A DNA stretch of 64,000 nucleotides from G963663615 sp963663615 (GCA_963663615.1 OY760517.1:2232001-2296000); one strand, 5' to 3'. Counted from the first letter of the stretch, positions 18,549 to 26,706 are shown. Made by a program: numbers and translations. Notes: a model not told the origin generated them from the letters alone.

Positions 18549-21455
18549 TTATAGTTTATAGCTTATGCCAAATTTGTACGATACACCTTTTCTGTATGAG
18601 CTATATATATACTCTTCACCATCAAAATCATATGTGTACTTAATATCCGGATCAAGTATGTTTTTGATTCCAAAGCTAAGTGTGATATTCTGTATTACAT
18701 CCTGTGAAGCTGTTAAGTCCAACCTTGGAGCAGGTTGTTCGTAGATATCTGGTGTTACACCAGTAGAAACCCTGGCTAACCTTTCACTAAAATAATTAAG
18801 GTGAAGGTTTACCGAGGTACCTGATTCATAACTAACATAGGCAAGATCAAGATTAGCTATGATTGGTGACTGTCCCTGAAGATCACGTATTTTGCTGGCA
18901 CTACTGTCAATATTTAGTCGTCTTACATATTCATCTTGTGGAATATCAATTCGCGAATCAACTAACGATAAGTTTGCACCGAACTGGAAATTTGATAAAA
19001 AGTCGAAGAAATAATCAAGTTTGGTTCTTAATTCAAATTCTGCACCTTTCAAAATTGCCTTGTCAGTATTCATATACTGATAAATAAGATTTGCTGCTGT
19101 TGCACCTTCTGGCATACTTATTTCAATTGGGTTATCCATCTCTTTATAGAATAACGACACAGCAACAATTTCACCAGGACGCATAAACCACTCATAACGA
19201 AGATCGTAGTTAAAAATAAGTGTTCTTTGAAGATCCGGATTACCAGAAAGCTCATAATCACCGATAAACTGTTTTGATGAGAAAGGAGCAAGTTCTCTGG
19301 GATTAGGTCTGGCAAGAGTTTTTGTTGCAGCAGCCCTAAGATTCATGTTTTCATTAAGATTGTAGATAAAATTTAATGATGGTAGCAGGTCATCCGTTTC
19401 TATTCTACCAACTCCTTTTGTTTCATCTTCACTAACAACTTCCATATTGGTTTTTTCCATTCTCGCACCACCAATAAACTTGAAGGTTTTAAAGATTGGG
19501 AGCTCAACCATCATATAAAAAGCAGAAATTTCCGATTCACTTGTATAACTGTTTTTTTCTTTTGATTTATCTTCGATGAGAATACCTAGATCATACTGTC
19601 CATTTTGCTTAATGCCGGTAACACCTGAGTATTGTCCGTTGAATAAAGCATTCAAATCACCCTGAACAGAGTTAATATAACTATTAGACGGGATATCGTA
19701 TTGAAACAGATTTTCAGTAAAATTTCTGTCAGCATATTGGTAATAACCACCGTATTTAAATTTTGACTTTAATCCACTCCACTGTTCAAACGGAGTAGTT
19801 AAATCTGCCTTAAAAGTATTACTATTATCTTCCAGCTCTCTAAAGTATCTTGAAGGTGCATCAAAGTTGGAGCCAACTATATTATATGAATCATCTTCTC
19901 CATCCTCACCAGGAACTACTGAATAATAGATAAATCTTAAATCGGGTTCACTCTGACTTGTTTGTGCAAATGAAGCACTCCATTCAAGTTTGGTTTCACC
20001 TGCTGATTTAAGAAAGTGATCACCTCGAACCTGATAAGATACCAAATCACGTTCCTTATATCCAAGTACACGGTTATAATGTGTTAAATTGTCGGAAAGA
20101 TCAAATTGATGAGGCCATAAGAATATTTGATAAAGTGTATTTGATTCACCACTTCTCGAATAAAAAATGTTACCACCTAACTGATGTGCGGATGACAAAT
20201 TATATGCAAATGCAAAAAGACCACCCATATTTGTTTCGGCAGTTCCCTTACTTTCATTTGCAAGTAATTCAGGATGAAGACTTGTTGCACCATTGTTAAG
20301 TGAATATCTGTTATTTACACCATCATCATAATAAGAAAAAGATTGACCGTAAGTAAAACTACCCTGGTAGCCAAAAGAAGAAGTTTCGCCCGTAGGTATA
20401 TTATCTCCAACAGAAATTGAGAAACTTTTACCGTAAGGAGCTTTTTCTCTTCTAAAATCCATTATATCAGAGAAGGAATTAGCGTAGGAATCCAACTCAT
20501 AGGCTTTTGCAGAATCTCTTCTGGCAATAACCCTGTTATAAATATTAACTTCGCCCTTAAGCTCATCAGGTAACTCTCGAGCACCATCATCATAACCCAA
20601 CCAGTCAGTTTTACTACCGGTATAAGTAATATAATTACGGTTACTTGTAGTATTGCTGTTAAATGTGGTACCCATTGAAATTTTAAACTGGAATTTTTCA
20701 GGGAAGTTTTTAGTACCAATATCTACAATACCACCTGAAAAATTACCCGGTTTATCGGGTGTAAAAGTTTTTATAGTGGTGATATTCTCGAGTAAGTTGG
20801 AAGGTAGCAGGTCAAGCTGGAAAGCTTTTTTATCCGGATCAGAACTTGGCAACTCAGCACCATTAAGCTGTGTGGAACTGTATCTTTCACCAAGACCCCT
20901 AACGTAAACATATTTACCATCAACAATGGATGCACCTACAACCTGTTTAACAGCTTCAGCAGCATTGCCACTACCTGAGCGGCTAATTTGTTCGGCTGAA
21001 ATAGCATCACTAACCGAAATTGATTTCTGACGTTTAATTAACAATGAAGCTTCAGAATCCTCAACCAGTTTGGCAGTAATCACCACTTCATCAGTTTCAT
21101 AAGTTTCAGTGGAAAGAGAAACATTGATTTGTTTGATTTCACCAGCTTTAATTACAACACCGGTTACGGTTTTTTTAGCAAAACCAATCATGGAATAAAC
21201 CACAGTATAAGTACCGGGCTCTATTCCTGAAATACTATAGTTACCTTCAACATCCGTTGCAGAACCTAAAGTAGTACCATCAATAAAAACGTTGGCACCA
21301 ATCATCGGATCACCAAAATCAGCATCTACTACCTTACCAGTCAACTTGGTTGTCTGAGCATTTATTGATGTAAGGGTAAGTAGTAAAAACAGAAATGTTA
21401 AAATTCGAATTGCGTCTTGTTTTAGCACATTAACCATACTAAAAGTGTAGTTCAT
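18549..21455 (-). CDS. TonB-dependent outer-membrane receptor
   Basis: The 968-residue receptor has a signal peptide (ends about residue 34, INAQ), then a CarboxypepD_reg-like domain (KLTGKVVDADFGDPMIGANV onward, about 37-130), a plug domain (about 140-260, with YVYVRGLGERYSSTQLNG) and a 22-strand-type barrel ending in KFGISYKL. This is the Bacteroidota TonB-receptor architecture, but no SusD-like lipoprotein gene is adjacent. Instead the partner gene encodes the three-repeat T9SS protein. The start is supported by GGAG nine bases upstream of the ATG at 21455. The phased 11-bp repeat array lies 64-151 bases upstream. The substrate is not readable from sequence. Confidence 0.93.
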   Translation of the reverse strand: MNYTFSMVNVLKQDAIRILTFLFLLLTLTSINAQTTKLTGKVVDADFGDPMIGANVFIDGTTLGSATDVEGNYSISGIEPGTYTVVYSMIGFAKKTVTGVVIKAGEIKQINVSLSTETYETDEVVITAKLVEDSEASLLIKRQKSISVSDAISAEQISRSGSGNAAEAVKQVVGASIVDGKYVYVRGLGERYSSTQLNGAELPSSDPDKKAFQLDLLPSNLLENITTIKTFTPDKPGNFSGGIVDIGTKNFPEKFQFKISMGTTFNSNTTSNRNYITYTGSKTDWLGYDDGARELPDELKGEVNIYNRVIARRDSAKAYELDSYANSFSDIMDFRREKAPYGKSFSISVGDNIPTGETSSFGYQGSFTYGQSFSYYDDGVNNRYSLNNGATSLHPELLANESKGTAETNMGGLFAFAYNLSSAHQLGGNIFYSRSGESNTLYQIFLWPHQFDLSDNLTHYNRVLGYKERDLVSYQVRGDHFLKSAGETKLEWSASFAQTSQSEPDLRFIYYSVVPGEDGEDDSYNIVGSNFDAPSRYFRELEDNSNTFKADLTTPFEQWSGLKSKFKYGGYYQYADRNFTENLFQYDIPSNSYINSVQGDLNALFNGQYSGVTGIKQNGQYDLGILIEDKSKEKNSYTSESEISAFYMMVELPIFKTFKFIGGARMEKTNMEVVSEDETKGVGRIETDDLLPSLNFIYNLNENMNLRAAATKTLARPNPRELAPFSSKQFIGDYELSGNPDLQRTLIFNYDLRYEWFMRPGEIVAVSLFYKEMDNPIEISMPEGATAANLIYQYMNTDKAILKGAEFELRTKLDYFFDFLSNFQFGANLSLVDSRIDIPQDEYVRRLNIDSSASKIRDLQGQSPIIANLDLAYVSYESGTSVNLHLNYFSERLARVSTGVTPDIYEQPAPRLDLTASQDVIQNITLSFGIKNILDPDIKYTYDFDGEEYIYSSYRKGVSYKFGISYKL

Positions 21456-21518
21456 ACTTTATCTCCTATCTCCTTCCTTAAAAAAGAATATCAAAGGGAA
21501 AAAGTTAACATTGTAGTA

Positions 21519-21606
21519 TTAACACAAGATTATGGGAACGTTAACTAATTATTACGATAACATTAACAAATTGTTATTGAAATATTACCACAATGTTAAC
21601 TCTGTT
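21519..21606 (-). promoter_or_regulatory. Phased 11-bp repeat array, Pho-box-like operator
   Basis: On the plus strand TTA begins at 21519, 21530, 21541, 21552, 21563, 21574, 21585 and 21596: eight consecutive units exactly 11 bp apart. Five read TTAAC or TTACC/TTACG (for example TTAACTAATTA, then TTACGATAACA). Tandem 11-bp units are the hallmark of PhoB-family operators, such as the 7+4 bp Pho box of E. coli. The array lies 64 bases upstream of the TonB-receptor start, on the side expected for activation of the leftward operon. The match is to architecture; the base consensus differs from E. coli. Confidence 0.75.
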
Positions 21607-21703
21607 TTTTTGCGTCATTTTAGAAAGTTTTGATTTTTTCAGGAGTGAATTTAGGGAATGAAAGTTAAGCGAATATTAGCTTACTTTTAAGAAAAGATTA
21701 AGT

Positions 21704-22507
21704 TTAAGGTTTTATTATTAATTCCGGACGGTTCCACTCAATAAGCCTTGATTCTATAAAATCAAGTACCCGCTCATGCTCCTCGTTACCTTTGCCGGTT
21801 ACTTCAAATGGCTCACCAAATTCCAGCTTCATTTCTTTTTTAGGGTCTAACTTGCCAACTTCCTTAACGTACTTTCCATTGCCCCAGGCATCTGTTAAGA
21901 GTGCGAGCGGAAGCACATAAGCATTACTCATTTTTGCAAGCTTAACACCAAGCGAGTTAAATTTGCTTCGGTCAAAATACTCTGATCTGGTACGTTGTGG
22001 GAATATCACTACAGACCTGCCATCTCTAATTCTCGATTTACCATCTTCAAGAACAATTTTAAGGTCTTCTCGAGGGTTTGCCCTACCAACCACAATTGGA
22101 TGTCTTGCTTTTCCAACCGGTCCGAATACAGGATAATCAACAAGTTCCTTTTTCATAACATATACAACATTTGTTATAGGTTGAATAATAGAAGGGAGAA
22201 TTGTTGTTTCGGTAGTGCTCATATGGTTACCGATTATCACAGCAGGTTTATCAAGCTTTTTGACGTTATCAATACCCTTAATATGAAATCTTATTCCGGC
22301 ACCTTCCAGAGCTTTTATTACTCCGAAAGAGGCATCTGCCCACTTATAGCGGTTAAACTCGTTTTTTTTGGTTGATCTCCAACTTGAAATTAAAACTTTA
22401 GCCAATCTGTAATAAAACCCTGCCGCCGGAAAAAATGCTTTCTTCCCTTCAGGAGTTCTATATTCATTTTTGTCGCCAAAATAACAGGTATAGCAATTAA
22501 GTTTCAT
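21704..22507 (-). CDS. PlsC-type lysophospholipid acyltransferase
   Basis: A 267-residue member of the 1-acylglycerol-3-phosphate acyltransferase family. The catalytic HX4D-like block appears here as NHMSTTET: His is present, but the family Asp is replaced in the usual spacing by Glu/Thr. FPQRTRS is the variant of the glycerol-phosphate-binding EGTRS block, and a hydrophobic PLALLTDAWG follows. The N-terminus (KLNCYTCYFGDKN) is unusual and has two Cys. Because of the altered motifs the acceptor may be something other than lysophosphatidate. The gene begins 34 bases downstream of a tRNA-Glu gene with no terminator between them. Confidence 0.78.
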   Translation of the reverse strand: MKLNCYTCYFGDKNEYRTPEGKKAFFPAAGFYYRLAKVLISSWRSTKKNEFNRYKWADASFGVIKALEGAGIRFHIKGIDNVKKLDKPAVIIGNHMSTTETTILPSIIQPITNVVYVMKKELVDYPVFGPVGKARHPIVVGRANPREDLKIVLEDGKSRIRDGRSVVIFPQRTRSEYFDRSKFNSLGVKLAKMSNAYVLPLALLTDAWGNGKYVKEVGKLDPKKEMKLEFGEPFEVTGKGNEEHERVLDFIESRLIEWNRPELIIKP

Positions 22508-22540
22508 TTGTCATTGGAATATTTTGAAAGGTAGAATTTG

Positions 22541-22614
22541 TGACCCCTACGGGATTTGAACCCGTGCTCTTCGCCTTGAAAGGGCGACGTGTTAACCAAT
22601 TACACCAAGGGGCC
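22541..22614 (-). tRNA. tRNA-Glu (anticodon TTC), copy 2
   Basis: The minus strand folds into a standard cloverleaf. The 7-bp acceptor is GGCCCCT/AGGGGTC, the anticodon stem TCGCC/GGCGA encloses loop CTTTCAA (anticodon TTC), and the T loop is TTCAAAT. The discriminator is A and CCA is not encoded. It is identical over 74 bases to the copy at 22687. Confidence 0.96.
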
Positions 22615-22686
22615 ATTGTTGAAAACTTCTTCTTCAATTCTTGTAAGTATTAAGGGATAAAATTATAATAAGGAATTAAAAATTTG

Positions 22687-22760
22687 TGACCCCTACGGGA
22701 TTTGAACCCGTGCTCTTCGCCTTGAAAGGGCGACGTGTTAACCAATTACACCAAGGGGCC
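22687..22760 (-). tRNA. tRNA-Glu (anticodon TTC), copy 1
   Basis: Same 74-base cloverleaf as the neighbouring copy, with anticodon TTC in loop CTTTCAA. The two copies are separated by 72 bases of unrelated AT-rich sequence, so this is a small tandem duplication. CCA is not encoded. Confidence 0.96.
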
Positions 22761-22768
22761 TTAAATGG

Positions 22769-22843
22769 GGTGAACGATGGGATTTGAACCCACGACCTTC
22801 TGGGCCACAACCAGACGCTCTAACCAACTGAGCTACGATCACC
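22769..22843 (-). tRNA. tRNA-His (anticodon GTG)
   Basis: The anticodon stem TCTGG/CCAGA encloses TTGTGGC (anticodon GTG). The extra G at position -1 typical of tRNA-His is encoded and faces discriminator C73. The acceptor stem GTGATCG/CGTTCAC has a single U-U mismatch at the fifth pair. The T loop is TTCAAAT. It lies 8 bases upstream of tRNA-Glu copy 1. Confidence 0.94.
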
Positions 22844-22857
22844 ATCTAAACAAAAAG

Positions 22858-22931
22858 TACGCCAGAGAGGACTCGAACCTCTAACCTACAGCTTAGAAGG
22901 CTGTTGCTCTATCCTGTTGAGCTACTGGCGC
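22858..22931 (-). tRNA. tRNA-Arg (anticodon TCT)
   Basis: The acceptor is GCGCCAG/CTGGCGT (first pair G-U). The anticodon stem ACAGC/GCTGT encloses CTTCTAA (anticodon TCT), and the T loop is TTCGAGT. It is the first of four tRNA genes transcribed leftward (Arg-His-Glu-Glu). Confidence 0.95.
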
Positions 22932-22990
22932 ATTTCATATATTTTTAATATATAAACTTTTATCTCTTTTTACAATACTTTCAGAACATT

Positions 22991-23014
22991 AAAAAAATCG
23001 GGTTAGCCCCGATT
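22991..23014 (-). terminator. Intrinsic terminator before the tRNA cluster
   Basis: A 7-bp stem (AATCGGG/CCCGATT, loop TTAGC) is followed on the minus strand by a run of Ts (plus-strand A run 22991-22997). It would end leftward transcripts arriving from the small membrane-protein gene before the tRNA genes. Confidence 0.75.
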
Positions 23015-23143
23015 CAAGAACTTTTTCAAAAACAGACGTGAAATTTAACAGTTTTGTAATTATAAGTCAAGAAATATTTGATAATTTCTACCAATCGCAA
23101 TCAAGCCTAAGTAATTATTTTTGCGATTAGCATCAATGATAGA

Positions 23144-23185
23144 AAGTCAGTAAACTCATAGTTTTCCCTGAAAGTTTACTGACTT
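23144..23185 (-). terminator. Perfect 13-bp inverted repeat after small gene
   Basis: AAGTCAGTAAACT (23144-23156) and AGTTTACTGACTT (23173-23185) are perfect complements around a 16-base loop. It lies 29 bases beyond the stop of the 71-residue protein gene, so a terminator or mRNA-stabilising hairpin is likely. The ACTGACTTA end recurs in the direct repeats at 23539 and 23921, so it may instead be part of a small repeat element. Confidence 0.6.
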
Positions 23186-23214
23186 AAATATTTTTAATAA
23201 TTATACGCAAATAT

Positions 23215-23430
23215 TTATATGGACAATACTATGATTAGTAATAAAGCTGTTAAAAGCATTATTATAGCCCAGACAATCAATTTCAAAAGCCGAATTATTG
23301 GAATGATGATTAGATCTATCTCAACATAATCTTGATTTGCTTTTGATTTAAAAAGCCTACCAACCATATTGAAAGGATTATAATCAGACATTATAGTTGT
23401 TATTCTAAGTAAATAGCCAAGAAATCGCAT
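23215..23430 (-). CDS. Small single-span membrane protein
   Basis: A 71-residue protein with a short basic soluble N-terminus and one or two long hydrophobic stretches at the C-terminus (about 41-71, PIIRLLKLIVWAII onward). The ATG at 23430 is supported by AGGAG at a five-base spacing; an internal ATG at 23391 has no such site. It is an isolated leftward gene between non-coding DNA and two hairpins. The nearest candidate control element is the phased 11-bp array about 290 bases upstream. I do not recognise the family. Confidence 0.6.
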   Translation of the reverse strand: MRFLGYLLRITTIMSDYNPFNMVGRLFKSKANQDYVEIDLIIIPIIRLLKLIVWAIIMLLTALLLIIVLSI

Positions 23431-23538
23431 ACCTGCTCCTATTATTTAAGAATACTTTTTAATATGTCTTCCTGTTCAAACTTTTAGAACATTTTTGAAA
23501 GACTAGAGGAGCAAGCCAGCAGAGGGTAATGTTTGTGT

Positions 23539-23566
23539 GCCACCACTCAAAAACCATACTGACTTA
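23539..23566 (+). repeat. 28-bp direct repeat, copy 1
   Basis: GCCACCACTCAAAAA followed by CCATACTGACTTA matches the copy at 23921-23948 at 26 of 28 positions. On the minus strand both copies read KSV(W/R)FLSGG in one frame, hinting at a shared coding remnant. Confidence 0.8.
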
Positions 23567-23716
23567 CCAAACTTTTCTTTCAAACTCTATATCAAAACTC
23601 CTTTTTCATAATTTGCTTATTATTATATTCAGTGTATCTTTATTTATACTTTCTGTTTTATAAATTCATAACTTCATAAGTAATTTTATTTAGGATTTAA
23701 AGTTAGCAACCACGTA

Positions 23717-23782
23717 TTAACTAAAGATTACGATAATATTACGTAATTATTATCGGAGTGTTAATTAAATGTTAACTCACAA
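23717..23782 (-). promoter_or_regulatory. Second phased 11-bp Pho-box-like array
   Basis: TTA begins at 23717, 23728, 23739, 23750, 23761 and 23772 on the plus strand: six units exactly 11 bp apart. The first units (TTAACTAAAGA, TTACGATAATA) closely match TTAACTAATTA, TTACGATAACA in the array at 21.5 kb, and both arrays end ATGTTAACTC. The orientation is the same, so the target should be leftward. The nearest leftward gene starts about 290 bases away (23430), with a possible decayed gene in between. Confidence 0.7.
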
Positions 23783-23920
23783 TAGAATAGGTAATTATAA
23801 TCTTTTTATAAATTACATTTACTGCATATTATGAATTTATTAATTCTGTATTTGCAGGATATATGGAATTGTTTAATACGACATTTTTTATATTTTTATC
23901 TGCTGTATTTTATAAATTTT

Positions 23921-23948
23921 GCCACCACTCAAAAATCTTACTGACTTA
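23921..23948 (+). repeat. 28-bp direct repeat, copy 2
   Basis: GCCACCACTCAAAAA followed by TCTTACTGACTTA; two mismatches to the copy at 23539. It lies 19 bases before a strong terminator hairpin. Confidence 0.8.
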
Positions 23949-23966
23949 ACTCGATTTTTGGGTTTC

Positions 23967-23999
23967 GAAAAGCTAAACCTTTGGTTTAGCTTTTCTTTT
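23967..23999 (+). terminator. Strong intrinsic terminator with no assigned gene
   Basis: A perfect 13-bp stem (GAAAAGCTAAACC/GGTTTAGCTTTTC) with a TTT loop is followed by CTTTTA. No protein gene ends just before it on the plus strand. It could end a small RNA or a short transcript starting in the 23.7-23.9 kb region, or be bidirectional. Confidence 0.7.
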
Positions 24000-24284
24000 A
24001 GTACTTCGTTTAATATTTTAACAAGAACAGCATTAATATCATTAGTTAAAATGCTATGTACTAGTTAAATATATTATCAAAATCATTTTCTAACTATAAC
24101 AACTTCAAATCTCTTATCTGTATAATCATCATCTTTTGTTTAGATTCAGCGAGCACATTAAGTCATTTTGATTTAGCAAATAATCAGTAATTTCAAAACC
24201 TGAAATTTCCTTCTTTTATTTGACTTCAAAAATATATAACTTAAGTAAAACAAAGTCTGCTATTCACAATTTTTGGGCAAAATT

Positions 24285-25610
24285 ATGAAACAATGTAAAA
24301 ACAGATTTTTATTGTTAACCAGCTACACTTATATATTAATGGCGTTATTATTCAGTAGATTAGATATTTCTGCACAGACTTACGAATACCAATCACTAAT
24401 CGACTCACTTTCACTTGATAATATTTCAATGCATATCGATAGCCTTTGTATTGCTGGTGGCTACCAAAGTCGTGTTAGCTTTAGCGAAGGAAATAGTTTT
24501 GCCGGTAATTATATTTACCGCTACCTTAAATCAATACCCGGACTGGAAGTGTATAAAGACACTTTTTATATTCCCGAAGCCACCCCACCTTATAACGAAA
24601 TACCCCAGTTTAATGTTGTTGCATATTTACCCGGAAGTGCTACAGTTGAAAATTTCGTAGTATTTGGTGCCCATTACGATGCCAGTGGAAGCCGAGACAG
24701 CGATTATGATAACTCGTGGCAAACAGTTCACGCACAGGGTGCTGATGATAACGCTACCGGTTGTGCGGCAGTTATGGAAATAGCAAAAGTTCTTGCTGAT
24801 ACATCATTACGATACGGAAGAATTGCTTCATACAGGTTTGTATTGTACGCCGCAGAAGAATATCACCCCGTTCACCCTGACGTTCATCATGCAGGTAGCC
24901 TTTACGATGCCAAACAGTTGTTTGACCAAAACCAAAGTGTTAGAGCTGCAATTATTCTCGATATGATTGGCTATAATAGTAACTACTATACTGAGGTTAT
25001 TTCAGATTCATACTCCTCGGCTGTTGCCGATACTATTTATTCCATGCGTAATAATTATGTTTCCGACCTCCAGCTAAACGAAACTCCTGTAAATGTGCCA
25101 TACAGTGATCATGATTCATACTGGTTCTACGGTTTTAGAGCTATACTACTTATGGAAAATGATTCCCCCTGGAATAACGATTCACCTTACTACATAGCAA
25201 ATCCATATTATCATAAATCTTCCGATACCAGAGATAAACTGAACTACGAACTTGTAAACAAGGTAACCCAAATAGCTCTTGCTTCTGGTGCCAGAATCGG
25301 ATTTGTGCATAATTTATCTGGTGTAGATGCCGAATTAGTTTCTTCTCCTGTAAAATTTGAACTTGCTGCATATCCAAATCCGTTTAATCCCGTAACCAAC
25401 ATAGTATTCAACTCGGAAACTCAACAATACTTTACTTTGGAAATATTTAATTCAATTGGCGAAAGGGTTGCAACACTATTCAGGAACAGACCTGTACATG
25501 GTAATCTGAAAATTGGCTGGAAAGCAAACAATTTACCTTCCGGTATTTATTTTGCTCGCCTAACAGCGGGTTCCAGCTTTAAGAATATTAAGCTTGTACT
25601 AATGAAATAA
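24285..25610 (+). CDS. M28-family aminopeptidase, T9SS-secreted
   Basis: The 441-residue protein is read from the ATG at 24285; an upstream TTG at 24273 would add four residues before the signal peptide. The signal peptide ends about residue 31 (ISAQ). The M28 zinc-peptidase domain has metal ligands in FGAHYDAS (His130, Asp132 region), GADDNATG (Asp154/155), AAEEYHP (Glu191/192), DMIGYN and YSDHDSYWFYG. A C-terminal T9SS sorting domain (AYPNPFNPVTNIVF to KLVLMK) follows. It likely releases N-terminal amino acids from peptides at the cell surface or outside. It stands 25 bases before a lipoprotein serine hydrolase, suggesting a two-gene unit for extracellular degradation. Confidence 0.93.
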   Translation: MKQCKNRFLLLTSYTYILMALLFSRLDISAQTYEYQSLIDSLSLDNISMHIDSLCIAGGYQSRVSFSEGNSFAGNYIYRYLKSIPGLEVYKDTFYIPEATPPYNEIPQFNVVAYLPGSATVENFVVFGAHYDASGSRDSDYDNSWQTVHAQGADDNATGCAAVMEIAKVLADTSLRYGRIASYRFVLYAAEEYHPVHPDVHHAGSLYDAKQLFDQNQSVRAAIILDMIGYNSNYYTEVISDSYSSAVADTIYSMRNNYVSDLQLNETPVNVPYSDHDSYWFYGFRAILLMENDSPWNNDSPYYIANPYYHKSSDTRDKLNYELVNKVTQIALASGARIGFVHNLSGVDAELVSSPVKFELAAYPNPFNPVTNIVFNSETQQYFTLEIFNSIGERVATLFRNRPVHGNLKIGWKANNLPSGIYFARLTAGSSFKNIKLVLMK

Positions 25611-25635
25611 TTCTTCAAGGGGATTTATTCTATTT

Positions 25636-26706
25636 ATGAAAAAAACAGTAATCTGGATACTTAGAATTGTAATGCCCATTGTGGCGATTTCATGCACCGC
25701 AGTTTTTACACCGTGGACACTTTTTACTGCATGGATATCCCCCCTTCCTGATACAATTCAGGAACAGGTAGATAGTGCAATTGATTATGGAATTGATGGC
25801 ATTATTGTTTATGTTGATCAGGGAGGCAAACAACCTGAGTTTTATACGGCTGGTTGGAATAACCGGGAAAATAAAATTCCAGCTAACCCGAAAGCCTTGT
25901 TTAAAATTGCCAGCATAAGTAAATTGTATATTGCATCTGCAACAGCTAAATTAGCCGCTACCGGTAATATTTCACTTGATAAAACACTTGATGAATACTT
26001 ACCCTATCTTAAAGGCAAGATACCCAATACAGATAAAATAACGTTAAGAATGCTGGTAAGACACAGAAGCGGCATCTATAATTACTCCGATAACCCCGCT
26101 TATCCATGGGATAAGCCATACAAAAATAACAAACAGCCTCTTGAACTTGTCTATGGACAACCATCTCAATTTGAGCCTGATACTGATTACAACTACTCCA
26201 ATACAAATTATTTGCTGATTGGTGCAATACTCGACTCAACTTTAGGGTATAGCCACCACCAGTATATTAAGGAAGAAATATCAACTCCGCTTGGGTTGCA
26301 TAATACTTACAGTCTGCTTGCCGATGTAAATATTGATGATGTAATGAGCGGTTATTTTGTTGGCTACGGTCCCGATATTAAATATAATGATTACATACAC
26401 CCCGGTGGCTCAATGGTTGCAACTATTCAGGATGTGGGTATTTTTCTTAGGGCTTTGAATGATGGAACACTCCTTAACAAGGATGAGCAGGCTATCTATT
26501 CCTCAATATATAATTACGAACATACCGGACTCATACCCGGCTACCAGAGTATAGCACGATACCATAAGGATATTGATGCAGTAGTAATACAGTTTGTAAA
26601 TACCAGCGGTGGTGATATGTGGACACTCTCCGAAATTATTTACGATGGGGTGGTTGATATACTTAGGGAGAAAACAACATCAAACAAAGAAGGTAATTCC
26701 CGCTAA
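25636..26706 (+). CDS. Beta-lactamase-family serine hydrolase lipoprotein
   Basis: A 356-residue class C beta-lactamase/penicillin-binding-protein fold enzyme. It has the nucleophile motif SISK in FKIASISKLYIA, the second motif YSNTNY and a third-motif region around HPGGSMVAT. The N-terminus (MKKTVIWILRIV, then VAISC) has a lipobox-like end, so it is probably membrane-anchored. Members cleave D-amino-acid peptides or esters or modify cell-wall peptides; the substrate cannot be assigned. It follows the M28 peptidase gene by 25 bases on the same strand. Confidence 0.88.
   Translation: MKKTVIWILRIVMPIVAISCTAVFTPWTLFTAWISPLPDTIQEQVDSAIDYGIDGIIVYVDQGGKQPEFYTAGWNNRENKIPANPKALFKIASISKLYIASATAKLAATGNISLDKTLDEYLPYLKGKIPNTDKITLRMLVRHRSGIYNYSDNPAYPWDKPYKNNKQPLELVYGQPSQFEPDTDYNYSNTNYLLIGAILDSTLGYSHHQYIKEEISTPLGLHNTYSLLADVNIDDVMSGYFVGYGPDIKYNDYIHPGGSMVATIQDVGIFLRALNDGTLLNKDEQAIYSSIYNYEHTGLIPGYQSIARYHKDIDAVVIQFVNTSGGDMWTLSEIIYDGVVDILREKTTSNKEGNSR

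Larger units (their letters stand above)
23431..24284. other. Gene-poor 850-base region with repeats
   Basis: No convincing protein gene was found. The region contains a pair of 28-bp direct repeats (23539 and 23921), the second phased 11-bp array (23717-23782) and a strong rightward terminator (23967-23999). On the minus strand, AAAAAGGAG around 23600-23610 is a good ribosome site but is followed almost at once by a stop, as if a gene had decayed. A 37-codon ATG frame (23831-23944, plus) has no ribosome site. The last 280 bases form the leader and promoter region of the peptidase gene; nothing specific was recognised there. Confidence 0.65.

Noticed and set aside
21663..21686. AGTTAAGC...GCTTACTT as the acyltransferase terminator
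   Set aside because: Only five or six continuous pairs and no T run of useful length.
23144..23185. Terminal inverted repeat of an insertion sequence
   Set aside because: No transposase gene or matching distant partner arm was found; a terminator-type hairpin explains it better, although the shared ACTGACTTA end is noted.
23831..23944. 37-codon ATG frame on the plus strand
   Set aside because: No ribosome site, composition dominated by AT-rich codons, and it ends inside the direct repeat; more likely non-coding.
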